Assembly (NCBI RefSeq): GCF_000003855.2
Contig: NW_003101682.1
Location: 2,604,525 to 2,668,524, forward strand
Length of the DNA: 64,000 nucleotides
DNA from: Blastomyces gilchristii SLH14081
Lineage: Eukaryota; Ascomycota; Eurotiomycetes; Onygenales; Ajellomycetaceae
Reading direction: 5' to 3'
Shown in pieces: positions 48,020-59,621 of this stretch. Positions within the stretch are counted from its first letter, which is position 1. Every line of letters begins with the position of its first letter. The translations under genes and the position numbers were made by a program. The notes under the pieces are model-generated. The model was not told the origin of the DNA. It saw only the letters and a list, made by a program, of their open reading frames with translations, and did not search any database.

Positions 48020-49483
48020 AGATATCACAGTGTCTGACTTCTTTCTGTATTTAATATTAAGATTGTACACTTGAAACTCTGAGATTTAACATACTAAGTA
48101 TTTGAAAGATTTTATTATTAATTATAGATAGATAAGACTTTTATGATTTATAATCATTATTATTGTATATCTGTTATTAATATATCTATCTCATAACATC
48201 AGTACATGCTTAATCACTAGTAATTTCTTTTCATACACTGAGTAATTGAGCTTGATATCTGATAGTTTTCTATCATCATATATTATCAGATGTAACTTAT
48301 TATTCTTACTCATCTGTAGAAGAGTGTCTCTGATAGCTCATTCAGATGTATTTATCTCAATGTAGAAAGATTTATTATAATCTGATTGAATAAGCACTGA
48401 GAATGTTATTATACATTTTCTCAGTATGAGAAAAGCCTCTTCACACATAATATTTCAGATAATTGAATGTAACTTCTTCTTTCACAGATTTACATCTATT
48501 TCTCTTAAGAGATCTGAGAGTGATGCAGATATTTGTGTGAAATCCTTGATAAATCTGCAGTAATATGAGATCAACTTAAGAAACTATTATATATAGTGTA
48601 TATTTCTCAGCTGCAGTTAATTTACTATAATATTTAATTTCTTCAGAATGAAGTATATATAGTTATCACTCACTACATGTTCTATAAACTTTAACTCTTT
48701 CATTTCAAACACACACTTTGTTGATTTGATATAGAGCTTATACTCTGTCAGAGTTGTAAGCACTTTATCAAGATACTTCAGATATTCATTATATGAGTTT
48801 GAGAAGACTAGAATGTTATTCAGATATATAAGATATAAGATTTCATTCTGTTTATAAAGAATTGTATTTATCATCATTTAAAAGATGATAAGTGCATTTA
48901 TCAGACTGAATAATATTATCAGAAATTTGAACTTTCTTCATTGTATATTAAATGCAGTTTACAGAACTGACAGTTTATCTATATAAATCTGTTAGTATTC
49001 TGAGAGAAGATTAATCTTTGATAGATATCAGGTATTTTCAACTGTATTCAACTGTTGTTGAATTCATGACAGTGAATATTCATTCTTAATTATAAGCTTA
49101 TTAAGTACTTGATAATTGATACACATTCATCACTTCTCATCTGTCTTTTTCACAAATAGAACTGAAAAGTCTCATGTGCTTGATAAGAGTTATATGAGAT
49201 TATATTCTAGAAGATCTGTGATCTGATACTTCTGTTCTTTGAGATGTGTTTGTGACAGAGAGTATGCATTCTGATTGACTGATTTCATACTCTCTGTATT
49301 AATCTCATATATGAATTCTTTTTTCAGCAGTAATTCTAATGAAAGATCTGTTCAGAAGATCTTTTTATACTTCTTCAGAAGCTTCTTTATACACTTATTC
49401 TTCTGTATATTCTTTATCTTGATTTTCTCCACTTTCAGATTCTGTATGATATAAAGAATACTTTCAGATAAGGTCTTATGAAT
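48020..49483 (-). pseudogene. Gypsy-2 RT and RNase H segment
   Basis: Minus-strand pol. The frame 48617-48877 reads LIYLNNILVFSNSYNEYLKY then TEYKLYIKSTKCVFEMKELK, the RT palm and thumb of Ty3/gypsy with YLDD changed to YLNN. Interrupted at 49484 by the gypsy-3 LTR; the same point is unbroken in gypsy-1 (near 19035) and gypsy-3 (near 63048). Confidence 0.8.
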
Positions 49484-49650
49484 TGTGATTCAAAGGTTGC
49501 TTGAGTCAGCGTACGATTACAGGCGTACGCCGGCTTCTTATATACTATACACTAAATTAATTGATGGCCGCTATGGCCCCTTTACATTTGTAAGCAAGTT
49601 TGAAAGTGACTGTGTTATTATTCAGTGATTGTATGTTCTTCTGAACCACA
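49484..49650 (-). repeat. Gypsy-3 3' LTR (167 bp)
   Basis: TGTGATTCAAAGGTTGC...CTTCTGAACCACA, with an intact GCGTACGATTACAGGCGTACGCCGG core. Confidence 0.87.
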
Positions 49651-49737
49651 TCCTCTCTCACCAGATTCAGTCACACTCACATGACCAGGATGTATGCCCT
49701 AGCTTCATGCAGATTAGTGTGTCACTAGCATTTATAA

Positions 49738-50757
49738 TTGTGTAATCTATCTCTGATTCAGCTAGCATTCTGTGTACACTCTCACAAAGAAACTTTCACT
49801 ATATTACATTTCTCATTCACTAACTTTTCTCATTCTTCAATCATCTTCTTTATTATCATCATCATTAAACATCATTATCTCATTCAAGATTTCTGCTTCT
49901 TCTTTCATTCAATACCTTCTGTCTGTTATTCATTTATCACATTGTACATGTTTCTGATAATGACTTTCTGTTCTTATAACAAGCATTCTTGTAGTGTTCA
50001 TACTGAGCAGTTCATTAGCAATAAGTATAACATGTTGTGAAATGTAATCAGAACTTGTTTATCTTCTAATAATTGTCAGAATATATTATTATGAATGACA
50101 TATCTTCTTCATCTTCTTATACATTCTCAACTGTTTTTCTTCTCAGCAGGCTTCTGATCATGTTTTCTGGCATAATTTTATATAAATGCAGCTGCTGATA
50201 TGTTTGTTTTTATTCATGTAGAATGTTCATGTGTTGACAGATTCATATCTGCTAATGATAGTGAATTTAATGTTAAATCATTGATTGAGAACTTGAAGAA
50301 TGTGATAATGAAGAAATTACTTATTATATATAACTGAGTCTTCTGCATTCTCTTCTGCCTCTTCTACTGCTGTTTCTCTCTCTGTCACTTCCTCTTAATC
50401 TTCTATTCTTGCCTCTGTTTTCAGTTCTCCTGCTTCTGCTATCTCTGTTTCTGTGACTCTTACTTCTGCTACTTCTGCTTTCTCTGCTTCTACTATCTCT
50501 GCTTTCATCATCAGCTCTCTCTGTTTCAAGAAGATGTTGTATAGACTTAATGACTCACATTTCTCAGTGTGTACACTCTCACTCTTCTTGCTGATCTCTA
50601 GAACAATCTATTATATAAAGACTGTGTATAATACAACTATTTAAAGCTCAGTTACAGATATTGATTATTACATTTATTTCAAATATTTATAATAAAGTAA
50701 TCATTCATTTATACTGAAGAATCATCTCTCTTCTTAACAGTATTAAGATTATAAGTC
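49738..50757 (+). pseudogene. Antisense accessory gene of gypsy-3, 5' part, cut by the LINE block
   Basis: Matches 30632-31650 of gypsy-2: the first frame (49738-50040) and the Ser/Thr-rich segment (TLTSATSAFSASTISAFIIS at 50453 onward, after an eroded NLKNVIMKK-like helix near 50290). The sequence stops matching at 50757, where a GC-balanced segment and the LINE follow. Confidence 0.5.
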
Positions 50758-51240
50758 AAAGACAGTATCAGTGTCAACTCTGAACCGCTCCACCACGAAC
50801 TCGCTCGATTTTTCGAATAAGAACCCGCCGATAGATCCATCGAAAAGCCCTCGATCATACGAGCATTTTGACCCCATCGCCGACCGCATACCCCGTGTAG
50901 TGGTGGAGTTATCCAGTCAAATGTGAACCAGACGTCGTTCGGAACTCCTGCGTGGGATTATCCCCCATTCTCCCCTGTCACACCACAACCCCGGGCCAAA
51001 TTGCCATACAAATTGTAAGGTGAAGAGACCTAGCCGTATGCACCAATCTTCTCAATTTTGGAAGATCCCTGATCTGTAGTTGTGAAGATATCTGAGGAGT
51101 GACCTCCGCGAAAACCCTGTCCATCTTTGATGTTCCAAAACACCAACGCCAAGTCTCACCCTCGTACCGCCCTTCCCAATCTGGCCCATCCCCAGCAGAA
51201 AAATACAAAAAGATACCTCAGCAATAATATCAAGCACATA
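50758..51240 (-). other. GC-balanced, CpG-rich island of unknown origin
   Basis: About 480 bp, unlike everything within tens of kb: CpG and CpC are frequent and no repeat mutation is visible. The minus strand has open segments (50978-51208, FSAGDGPDWEGRYEGETWRW and QIRDLPKLRRLVHTARSLHL; and about 50758-50880, GGFLFEKSSEFVVERFRVDT). These look protein-like but I do not recognise them. It could be a fragment of a host gene carried 5' of the LINE, the LINE's own promoter region, or an independent insertion. Confidence 0.5.
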
Positions 51241-52312
51241 ATCAACAGACAGTGAGTCAACAGCACATCAACAACTATAAAATCAGTATATTCTAAGATC
51301 TGACTGAGCCTTTGATCCCTGCATAGTGAGATATATTAAATCTAGTTTTAATATCTCAATATTCAATAGATTCTGCAAGAGATTGAGAACAGTAATACTA
51401 GGTTTCTATTGAATTTGAGAATTAACTCTATATTAATATAATCATTGACAAAGTCTTCTATTTTGAGATATAAATAACCAGTTCCTCTACATCTCACTGA
51501 CAATATTTATATTATTATATAGAGACAGACTTATATTCTCTATAATATCAAGACTCTGAAGAGAGAAAGTCTTGATAGAGAATATACAGTAGTGTATATC
51601 TTAGCAGTTTCTATCTCATTCTTCTGCAGCAGTTAATACAAAAAAAAAAAAAAGATCTTAGAAATAGTTTTTTACTTCTCTTAAAAAAGTAAGATGTTTT
51701 TCTCTGGATTTTACACAATATTGTTACAAAGAATTAAAAACAGAGTTATTTTCTATCATAATTTTATATTCTTTTAAGTAAGAATTACTTTTTCAGTGAC
51801 TGAAGAGCTTTCATTAATACTTAATTCTTTTTTACACTCTTTATTAACTGATTTGAGTTGCACACTTGTTATATGAGAAGAATTGAATGATTTAGAATAA
51901 AATTGAATAGTTTTAATCAATTTCTCTGCAAAAAATTGATTTATTTTTTGTCAGTTTTTCTCTCAAAAACTGTCATATTATCTGATTTACTATCAATTGA
52001 TATCATACTTTTTCTCACTATATTTCAAGAAAGAGATTGTAAAGATTTTATTGATTTATCTTAAAAATCAATTTTAGTTTATTAGATTCTCTTCAAAAAT
52101 CTAATCTAGTTACTGAACTAGTGTGAAAAAAATCAGGTGTTTATACATAAAAGTCTGCTAGTCTTCTTTTGAAATAGTCTGATCAACTTTTCAATTGAAA
52201 ACAGGCTTAGAAACCTCTTAATTGAAACAGTTTGACCAACTTTTCAATTCAAAAGAGTTTAATAAATATCTCAATTGAATTAGTCTGACTAACTTTTCAT
52301 TGAGTAAGAATA
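51241..52312 (+). other. LINE 5' untranslated region
   Basis: AT-rich sequence before ORF1 without coding signal. A repeated theme (TTTTCAATTSAAA...CTTAATTGAA around 52180-52300) precedes the ORF1 start. Confidence 0.5.
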
Positions 52313-53650
52313 ATGAGTTCAAAAGTACACTCAGTTGATGTGAAAAAAGATGCTTTCTCAAATGCTATTTCTAAGATTGAAATTCTGAAGAGAAGAAAGA
52401 AAGAAGAAATAGAGAAATAACAAGTTCTTGAAATACAGAAACTTGAAAAAGCAAGTAAAATTCTTGAAAAGCAGTGTCTGAGTGAGATAAATGAAGAAGT
52501 TCTGTTAATTCTTCATACTCAGGCTAGACAACTACAGAAAGTGATCAAGTTCAAACTTGGAATTTCAAACACAGTTCAAAAAACTTTGAAAATTTCTAAT
52601 ATAATCACTGACTCTTTAGTTTACTCTTCTTTCTTTTCTACTTCTTCTTCTTATTCTTCTTTAAATCAGAAGAAAATATATACTCAAACAGCTGAATCTG
52701 CTATCTCTAAATCTGCTATCTCTAAATCTGCTATCTCAAAACCTGCTCAAAATTCTGAGAAAACTGAGAAGAATACTGCTCATACTTCTAGTGATAGAAG
52801 AGTGAAGAAAAAAATGTAAAAAGAGAAAAATCTTCAAATCTTCAGAAATAGAAGACTTATTCTCAAAGTCTCAAATCAGAACATATTGCAGAGAAATAAG
52901 CTAAACTCAAACCTCATTTTCAGAATTAGAAATGAAATCAATCAACAGTTCTTTTCTCAGTTAATGACTGATATTGAAGTTTAAAAACCAGTTATAGCTT
53001 CAATTGAGTCATTCTTCTTTGAAAACTTCATCATTCTGACTACAATGTCTGAATTCAATGCTGAATTCCTTATTCAGAATGAGAATCTCTGAAAATCAGC
53101 AGTAGAATCTTTGTTAAACACAATAATTCTATCTGAGAGAGATGAAAAGTGAGACAAATTCATTCTTTATAATATTTCAGTTGAAATTTTTGACTGTGAA
53201 GAAGAAATACTACTTCTCAAAAATGTATTAGAAGAATATAACTCTATTCAACTGAGAAAGAAGTCTGTATAATTAAATTCAATTGAGTTCAGACAAAGCA
53301 GAAGAAATGCCTCTGTTCTAGTATATATAAAGATAATGAAACAGTCAAAGATCTCTGAAGTAAGAGTAGTAGATTTGAAAATGAGAGTTCATGAATACAA
53401 AGACTTAAGAATGAATCTCAAAGCTCAAACACAGTGTTCAAACTATCAAAGATATGAATACTTTGCAATCTCCTGTTTCAGAGACTCAAAATGTGCATTC
53501 TGTACCAGAGATCACAAAACTAGTAAGCATAAATGTGAAATATGCTTAAAAAGAGATGAAATATGTCAACACACTCTGCTTAAATACTCTAATTGCAAAG
53601 AAACACATGCATCTAGCTCAAAAGAATGTATGTTTACTTCAAGAACTTAA
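52313..53650 (+). pseudogene. LINE ORF1 (gag-like, zinc-knuckle protein) relic
   Basis: Starts MSSKVHSVDVKKDAFSNAIS at 52313 and stays in one frame to the stop at 53648-53650 (446 codons) apart from substitution stops. Order: basic coiled-coil-like N-terminus, Ser-rich segment with an SAISK repeat three times (about 52700-52745), and a C-terminal Cys/His cluster (53430-53640). The cluster includes CSNYQRYEYFAISC, KCAFCTRDHKTSKHKCEIC and a YSNCKETHASSSKEC end, i.e. CCHC-type knuckles with some Cys and His lost (CxxC to CxxY, H to Y, all by G-to-A or C-to-T change). ORF1 proteins bind the element RNA and act in the ribonucleoprotein. Confidence 0.8.
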
Positions 53651-53955
53651 AAGAACTAGAGAAAAGATGAAGCTCAGAGTAAATCTAGAACTGAAGAGAA
53701 TAGTCAAGTCAGTAAACTCACAACTGCAAGCTTAAAAAGAAGAAACTCTTAACTATCTAAGTCTTCAAACTTCAATTCTCCAGCTAAATATAAACAGAAT
53801 TTGAATTCTTAAACTTCTGTTAAGATTAGAGAATTGAGAAATGACTCTGATGATAAACTAGATATAATGTAAGCAGTTAAGATTTCTACTTTTCAGAACA
53901 GTTATAATCTACTATCTGATAATAGTGATTAGATTCTACTCTACTCTCTTTTAGT

Positions 53956-56900
53956 ATGAATATACAACAAAAACAATAAAAAAAGTTTAAAAACTCTTCA
54001 AAAATCACATTTATTCAAAATAATGTGAATAGAAACTCAAATTGTATTTATTCTTATCTTCAAATTATATTTGAATAAAAAGTTAATTTTATACTGCTTC
54101 AGGAGCTGAATTTTGATGCTGAGCAAAAATATATCATTTCTCATTCAAGCTACTACTGCTTTTTACCTTAAAAGTCTGAGATAAAGTCAAGAGTAGTGAT
54201 CTATGAAAGAAAGAGATCAAGATATCAATTTAATCTAAGATTTGATATCATGTCTGACCCTGATATTCTGGTGAGTGACATTATAGATAAGGAAAATGAG
54301 TTTGATACTATACAGCTCATAAATATCTATAATGAAAAGTCATTGAAGGAATATAACAATATCTGAACAATTGATAGAGGATTTCTGAACATAACTTCAT
54401 CAAGAAACTCTATAATTGCAGAAGACTTCAATGCACATTATCTCTAATGAAATTCTGAATGCAAGAGAGCAGTGAGAGCTGATAATCTGATTGAATAAAT
54501 CTTTGAGCATTCAATAGATTTGATTAATAAGTCTGATCAATAAACATTCTTTAGAAAAGGCATGAAATAGAAGTCTATTATAGATCTAATCTTCATATCA
54601 TAAAATCTAATGAAAAGAAGACTTGTAAACTGATTTATTGATTTAAATAAGATATCAGAATCAGATCATGAGATTATTCAATTTGATATTGAACTGAGTG
54701 AAAAATAAATAAGTGAAAATCCTCTTCTCTCTAATCAGTATAACTTTGAAAAAGCTGATTGAAAAGCAGTTGAAGAAAGCATAAAACTGTTAAAATCTGA
54801 AAGATAGAATAAGCTATATTGAAATTCTGATCAAGATATCTCAAATGAAATACTTAAGAATAGAGTAAAGCTTATTACATCTATTATTCTAACAAGTGTT
54901 AGAGATAATATTTCAAAGAGAAAATCTTCTGAGTATTCAAAACCTTGATGAAATGAGAATATCTCATCTAAAAGAAAAGAATTAGCTACTGCTAGAAGAA
55001 ATTGAAAGAATGATGTAATATCTGATGAAGAGTTCAAAGCTGTCAGAAATGAATATTTTTCAGATATTAAAAGAGCTAAAACAGACTACTGAAATAAATT
55101 TCTTGAAGAAGCATAAGAGAAGGAAGTTTTTAAAGCTTTTAACTATACTAAAACAAGAAGTGTAGCAAAACTTTCAGCCTTAGAATATAAGTTTCAGAAT
55201 GAATTATATACAGCAAACTCTTTTGAGAAAAAATATCAAGCTTTCATGAGAATTCTCTTTCAGAACTCACCAGATTCAGATTCAGATTCAGAGAAAGAGA
55301 ATATATCACTTCTCAACTATATCAATGAAAATGACTGAGAATGATCTGATCTTATACAAGATGAATTAGAGTCAGCTATTTTCTCAAGTTCTGTTAAAAC
55401 TGCTGCAGGTCCTGATTCAATTAATCACTTGATTATTCAGAATATATATTTCTACTTAAAGAATGAATATTTTGAGCTCTTTTTCAATCTCTTGAAAAAT
55501 GAATATCATCCTGAATGCTGGAGAGAAGTCACTGAAGTGATTCTTGTAAAACCTAATAGAAAAACTTCAATTCCTAAGTTATACAGAGTAATATCTCTAT
55601 TGAACTGTGTAGAAAAGGTTTTAGAAAAGATAATAGCTACTCAACTATCTTTTATAAGCTCTATAGATGATTCTCTTTTATTCAGTGAATAAATGAGAGA
55701 TAGAAAACAGTGTTCTGCAATTGACACTGTTCTCTCAGTTGTTCATGATATACAAATAGCAAAGCATGAGGATCTGGTCTCAACTGCAGTTTTTATTGAT
55801 ATAAAAGAAGCATTTGATCATGTTTCAAAGTCAAAGTTAATTCAGACATTGAAGATATTAAAACTGTCACTTTCTCTAATAAAATGAGTTAACTATTTTA
55901 TATCTAAAAGAAGTATACAACTCTTCTTTGATAGAATGAAATAAGACAAGACTGAGATAAAAATAGAAGTATCACAGAGATCTTCAATCTCACTCATTTT
56001 ATTTACAATATACACTGTATATCTATTTAAAAATAGAAATATGAGAATAATGCAATCTCTGAGTTATATGAATGATATTGGTCTAGTCTACAGCTCAAAA
56101 ACTATCAAAGAGAATTTGAAAGTAATTGAAGAAGCTGCAAAGAAAATCTTTGTTAGAGTAGATATCAATCAAATTCAATTTGATATGAATAAAACTGAGT
56201 TAATTCACTTCTTTTCAAGATTCAATGAGAAAGAACTATCTCTAACTCTTTTAAATAGAGAGATTAAACTCAGTGTAAATGTCAAATAATTAGGAGTATG
56301 ATTAAACTTCAAGTTGAATTTTAAATATCACATTTAACAAAGAACTGTCAAGACAGAAAGACTATTAAACAACATAATCAGACTATCAAATACAGAGAGA
56401 GGTCTATTCTTCCAGGCTATGAGACAGTTATATATAGCCTGTATTACATCAGTAGCTGATTATGAAGTTCAAGTTTGATAAAATAATCAAGAGAATTTCA
56501 CTGAACTCTTTCAAAGTCTGTAAAACAGAGTCTTGAGAAGAATTCTGAAAGTATTCAAATCATCTTCTATTAAAGCAATGAAAATTGAAGCTTCAATTCC
56601 TTCTTCTGCTATTAGATTTGAAAAGGCCTGTATAAACTATACTCTGAGAGTTGTAAAGATAAGCTCAAATCATATAATCAGAGAAAGAGTCTCTTCTTCA
56701 TTTTCATCAATTAACTCTGGAAATGAACTGGATTAAAATAGATTTCTTGATTAGAATGAAAATAATTCTTCAAAAAAAATGTCTTCTCAACTGTACAGAC
56801 TATACTCTCTGATTAAAAATCAATTTTCTTCTTTAAATATTGAAAAAGTTGATCATGAGAAGTTATCTCTCTGAAGAGAAAAGCTTGAATCTCTTATAGA

Positions 56901-57918
56901 CTTACAAATAAGTGAACTATCAAAAGAGAAAGAATATGAACAGCATTTGAAGAGAATTTCTATAATCAATATAAAGAACTCTATTCTGATTTATTCAGAT
57001 GACTTAAAAAATGAGAACTTGAATAGATTAGATGCAGACATTGCTTATACTGAAGATAATATCAATTTTATCTCAGATTTCTGAAATCTAGGCTCTGAAT
57101 GTAAAGTCTTTGATGCTGAACTATTTGCAATAGTGAAAGCTTTCAAACTCATTGAAATAAAATCTCATAAAAGAGGAAATTGTTTGAAAGAGGCATGAAT
57201 ATTCTCTGATAGTCAAGCTGCTTTAAAAAGACTTAGAAATAGTCAGATTCATAATGATCAAATGAATCTTGAACTGATCTTAAACTCTATTTTGAAAATT
57301 CAAAAGAGAAGAATATCAAAGCTGATAATTCATCTGCACTGAGTTTCTGCTCATATGAATATTCATGACAATGAATTGGCTGATTCAGCTGCAAAAAAGA
57401 GTGCAGAATTAAGCAGATCTATTCAAAAAATTATGTCCTGGTCTTTTATAAAGAGAAAAATAAAAGAATCTTGTTTAGATAAGTGAAATGAAAGCTGACA
57501 GAAATAAAAGAAGAGTATACATTATTCAAGATTTGAAATAAAACCCAAGTGGAAATCTTGTTCAATTAAATGTAAAAAGAAAATATTCTCATCTATAATA
57601 CAGCTGAAACTAGAACATGGCTATTTCAAATCTTATATATAAAGATTTGATGATAGATTTGACTCAATAGAATGCTCATTCTGCAATACAAATGAGAATT
57701 CTGAGTATATTGTAATGCACTGTGCATTATACAATAGTCTCAGAGCCAGATTGAAAGAGAAGTATGATCTAAATCAATTAAATATGAGATTCTTATTCTC
57801 AACTGAGACAGGAATTAAATACTTAATAGACTTTCTATCAGAAACTCAAGCAGCTATAAGAAAATGGCTAAATTCAGAATTATCTGAATATGAAGAGGAG
57901 GAAATCAATCAGATATAG
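53956..57918 (+). pseudogene. LINE ORF2 (endonuclease, reverse transcriptase, RNase H) relic
   Basis: One frame of 1321 codons from ATG 53956 to the stop at 57916. APE-type endonuclease (about 54000-54720): FILLQELNFD, SIIAEDFNAHY, KSIIDLIFIS and SDHEIIQFDI. RT (about 55360-56480): AAGPDSINHLII, LLNCVEKVLEKII, FIDIKEAFDHVSKSKLI and the active site YMNDIGLVY at 56065, where the family has YxDD. RNase H (about 57000-57420): FDAELFAIVKAF, FSDSQAALKRL and NELADSAAKKSAE. A final CSFCNTNENSEYIVMHC is a zinc-like end (57670-57720). In-frame stops are mostly TGA or TAG where Trp or Gln is expected. RNase H plus APE endonuclease points to the I/Tad group rather than L1. Confidence 0.87.
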
Positions 57919-58290
57919 TCTGTTAAAACAGCTATATACTATCTTTTAATAATTTGTTTTGTTACAGTCTTTCTTTATTTTATCTTTTCCTTTTAATTTC
58001 TTTCTGTCTATCTATTTAATGTGTCTATCTTTAAGACTGTGTTCTCTTTTCCTTTGTCATGATATTGTCAAATGGTTTCAAAGTATGAGATGATGTTAAA
58101 ACACTGCAATTTGTAAACAGTTTTTGTATTCTGGGCTGGAATTTTCTGATTTTGCATATCTGAAATTGATGAATGTATAATAGTTAACTTTACAGATATA
58201 GGAAAAACCCTGAGAACTAAAAGTTCTCAGGTAGATGTCATAGTCTCTGACTGCATACATCTATAATTGAAGAATAATAATAATAATAAT
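57919..58290 (+). other. LINE 3' UTR with terminal hairpin and (TAA)n tail
   Basis: The last about 320 bp recur in the truncated LINE (58466-58787) and in SINE-2 (43174-43480). The hairpin CTGAGAAC-TAAAA-GTTCTCAG is at 58210-58230, followed by CTATAATTGAAGAA(TAA)n. In many LINEs the 3' end of the RNA is what the RT recognises. Confidence 0.85.
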
Positions 58291-58787
58291 AACTGAGACA
58301 GGAATTAAATACTTAATAGACTTTCTATCAAAAACTCAAGAAGCTATAAGAAAATGACTAAATTCAGAAATATCTGAATATGAAGAGGAGGAAATTAATC
58401 AGATATAGTCTGTTAAAACAGCTATACACTATTCTTTAATAATTTGTTTTGTTACAGTCTCTTTTTACTTTATCTTTTTCTTTCTATTCTTTTCTATCTA
58501 TCTATTTAATGTGTCTATCTTTAAGCCTATGTTCTCCTTTCTTTTGTCACGATATTGTCAAATGATTTTAAAATATCAGAAGGTGTTAAAATACTGTAAT
58601 TTGTAAACAGTTTTTATATTCTGAGCTGAAATTTTCTGATTTTGCATATCTGAAATTGGTAAATGTATAATAGTTGACTTTAGAGCTATAGGAAAAACCC
58701 TGAGAACTAAAAGTTCTCAGGTAGATATCATAGTCTCTGACTGCATATATCTATAATTGAAGAATAATAATAATACTAATAATAATT
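58291..58787 (+). mobile_element. 5'-truncated second LINE copy abutting the first
   Basis: Starts AACTGAGACAGGAATTAAAT, equal to ORF2 from 57797, and runs through the same 3' UTR to its own hairpin (58700-58720) and AAT-rich tail. No sequence separates it from the tail of the first copy. Confidence 0.88.
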
Positions 58788-58896
58788 CATTATATGAAGA
58801 CTGTGTATAACATGACTATCTGAAGCTCAGTTGTAAACACTGATTATTACATTAATTTAAATAATTTATAATAAGATAATTATGCATTTATATCAG
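58788..58896. repeat. Duplicated gypsy-3 segment to the right of the LINEs
   Basis: TTATATGAAGACTGTGTATAACATG... repeats gypsy sequence already present to the left of the LINE block (from about 50606), so at least about 110 bp of host gypsy occurs on both sides. Confidence 0.75.
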
Positions 58897-59621
58897 NNNN
58901 NNNNNNNNNNNNNNNNNNNNNNNNNNNNNNNNNNNNNNNNNNNNNNNNNNNNNNNNNNNNNNNNNNNNNNNNNNNNNNNNNNNNNNNNNNNNNNNNNNNN
59001 NNNNNNNNNNNNNNNNNNNNNNNNNNNNNNNNNNNNNNNNNNNNNNNNNNNNNNNNNNNNNNNNNNNNNNNNNNNNNNNNNNNNNNNNNNNNNNNNNNNN
59101 NNNNNNNNNNNNNNNNNNNNNNNNNNNNNNNNNNNNNNNNNNNNNNNNNNNNNNNNNNNNNNNNNNNNNNNNNNNNNNNNNNNNNNNNNNNNNNNNNNNN
59201 NNNNNNNNNNNNNNNNNNNNNNNNNNNNNNNNNNNNNNNNNNNNNNNNNNNNNNNNNNNNNNNNNNNNNNNNNNNNNNNNNNNNNNNNNNNNNNNNNNNN
59301 NNNNNNNNNNNNNNNNNNNNNNNNNNNNNNNNNNNNNNNNNNNNNNNNNNNNNNNNNNNNNNNNNNNNNNNNNNNNNNNNNNNNNNNNNNNNNNNNNNNN
59401 NNNNNNNNNNNNNNNNNNNNNNNNNNNNNNNNNNNNNNNNNNNNNNNNNNNNNNNNNNNNNNNNNNNNNNNNNNNNNNNNNNNNNNNNNNNNNNNNNNNN
59501 NNNNNNNNNNNNNNNNNNNNNNNNNNNNNNNNNNNNNNNNNNNNNNNNNNNNNNNNNNNNNNNNNNNNNNNNNNNNNNNNNNNNNNNNNNNNNNNNNNNN
59601 NNNNNNNNNNNNNNNNNNNNN
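58897..59621. other. Assembly gap (N run, 725 positions)
   Basis: Undetermined bases inside gypsy-3. By comparison with gypsy-2, the remainder of the antisense gene should lie here (31600-32767 equivalent, about 1.17 kb), so the gap length is only approximate or this copy carries a deletion. Confidence 1.

Larger units (their letters stand above)
30378..49483 (-). mobile_element. Gypsy-2 retrotransposon, split by hAT-C, hAT-D and cut by gypsy-3
   Basis: Minus strand, same family as gypsy-1. Its own pieces are 30378-33816, 39592-40498 and 48020-49483 (the 8-bp hAT duplications count once). The 5' part lies beyond gypsy-3, outside the window. It keeps the antisense gene region that gypsy-1 has lost. 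Confidence 0.8.
51241..58290 (+). mobile_element. LINE retrotransposon (Tad1/I-like, with RNase H), near full length but mutated
   Basis: Non-LTR element on the plus strand: 5' region to 52312, ORF1 52313-53650, ORF2 53956-57918, 3' UTR ending in a hairpin and (TAA)n at 58290. The left boundary is uncertain because of the GC island. Both ORFs keep a single frame throughout and are broken only by base substitutions. Confidence 0.85.
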
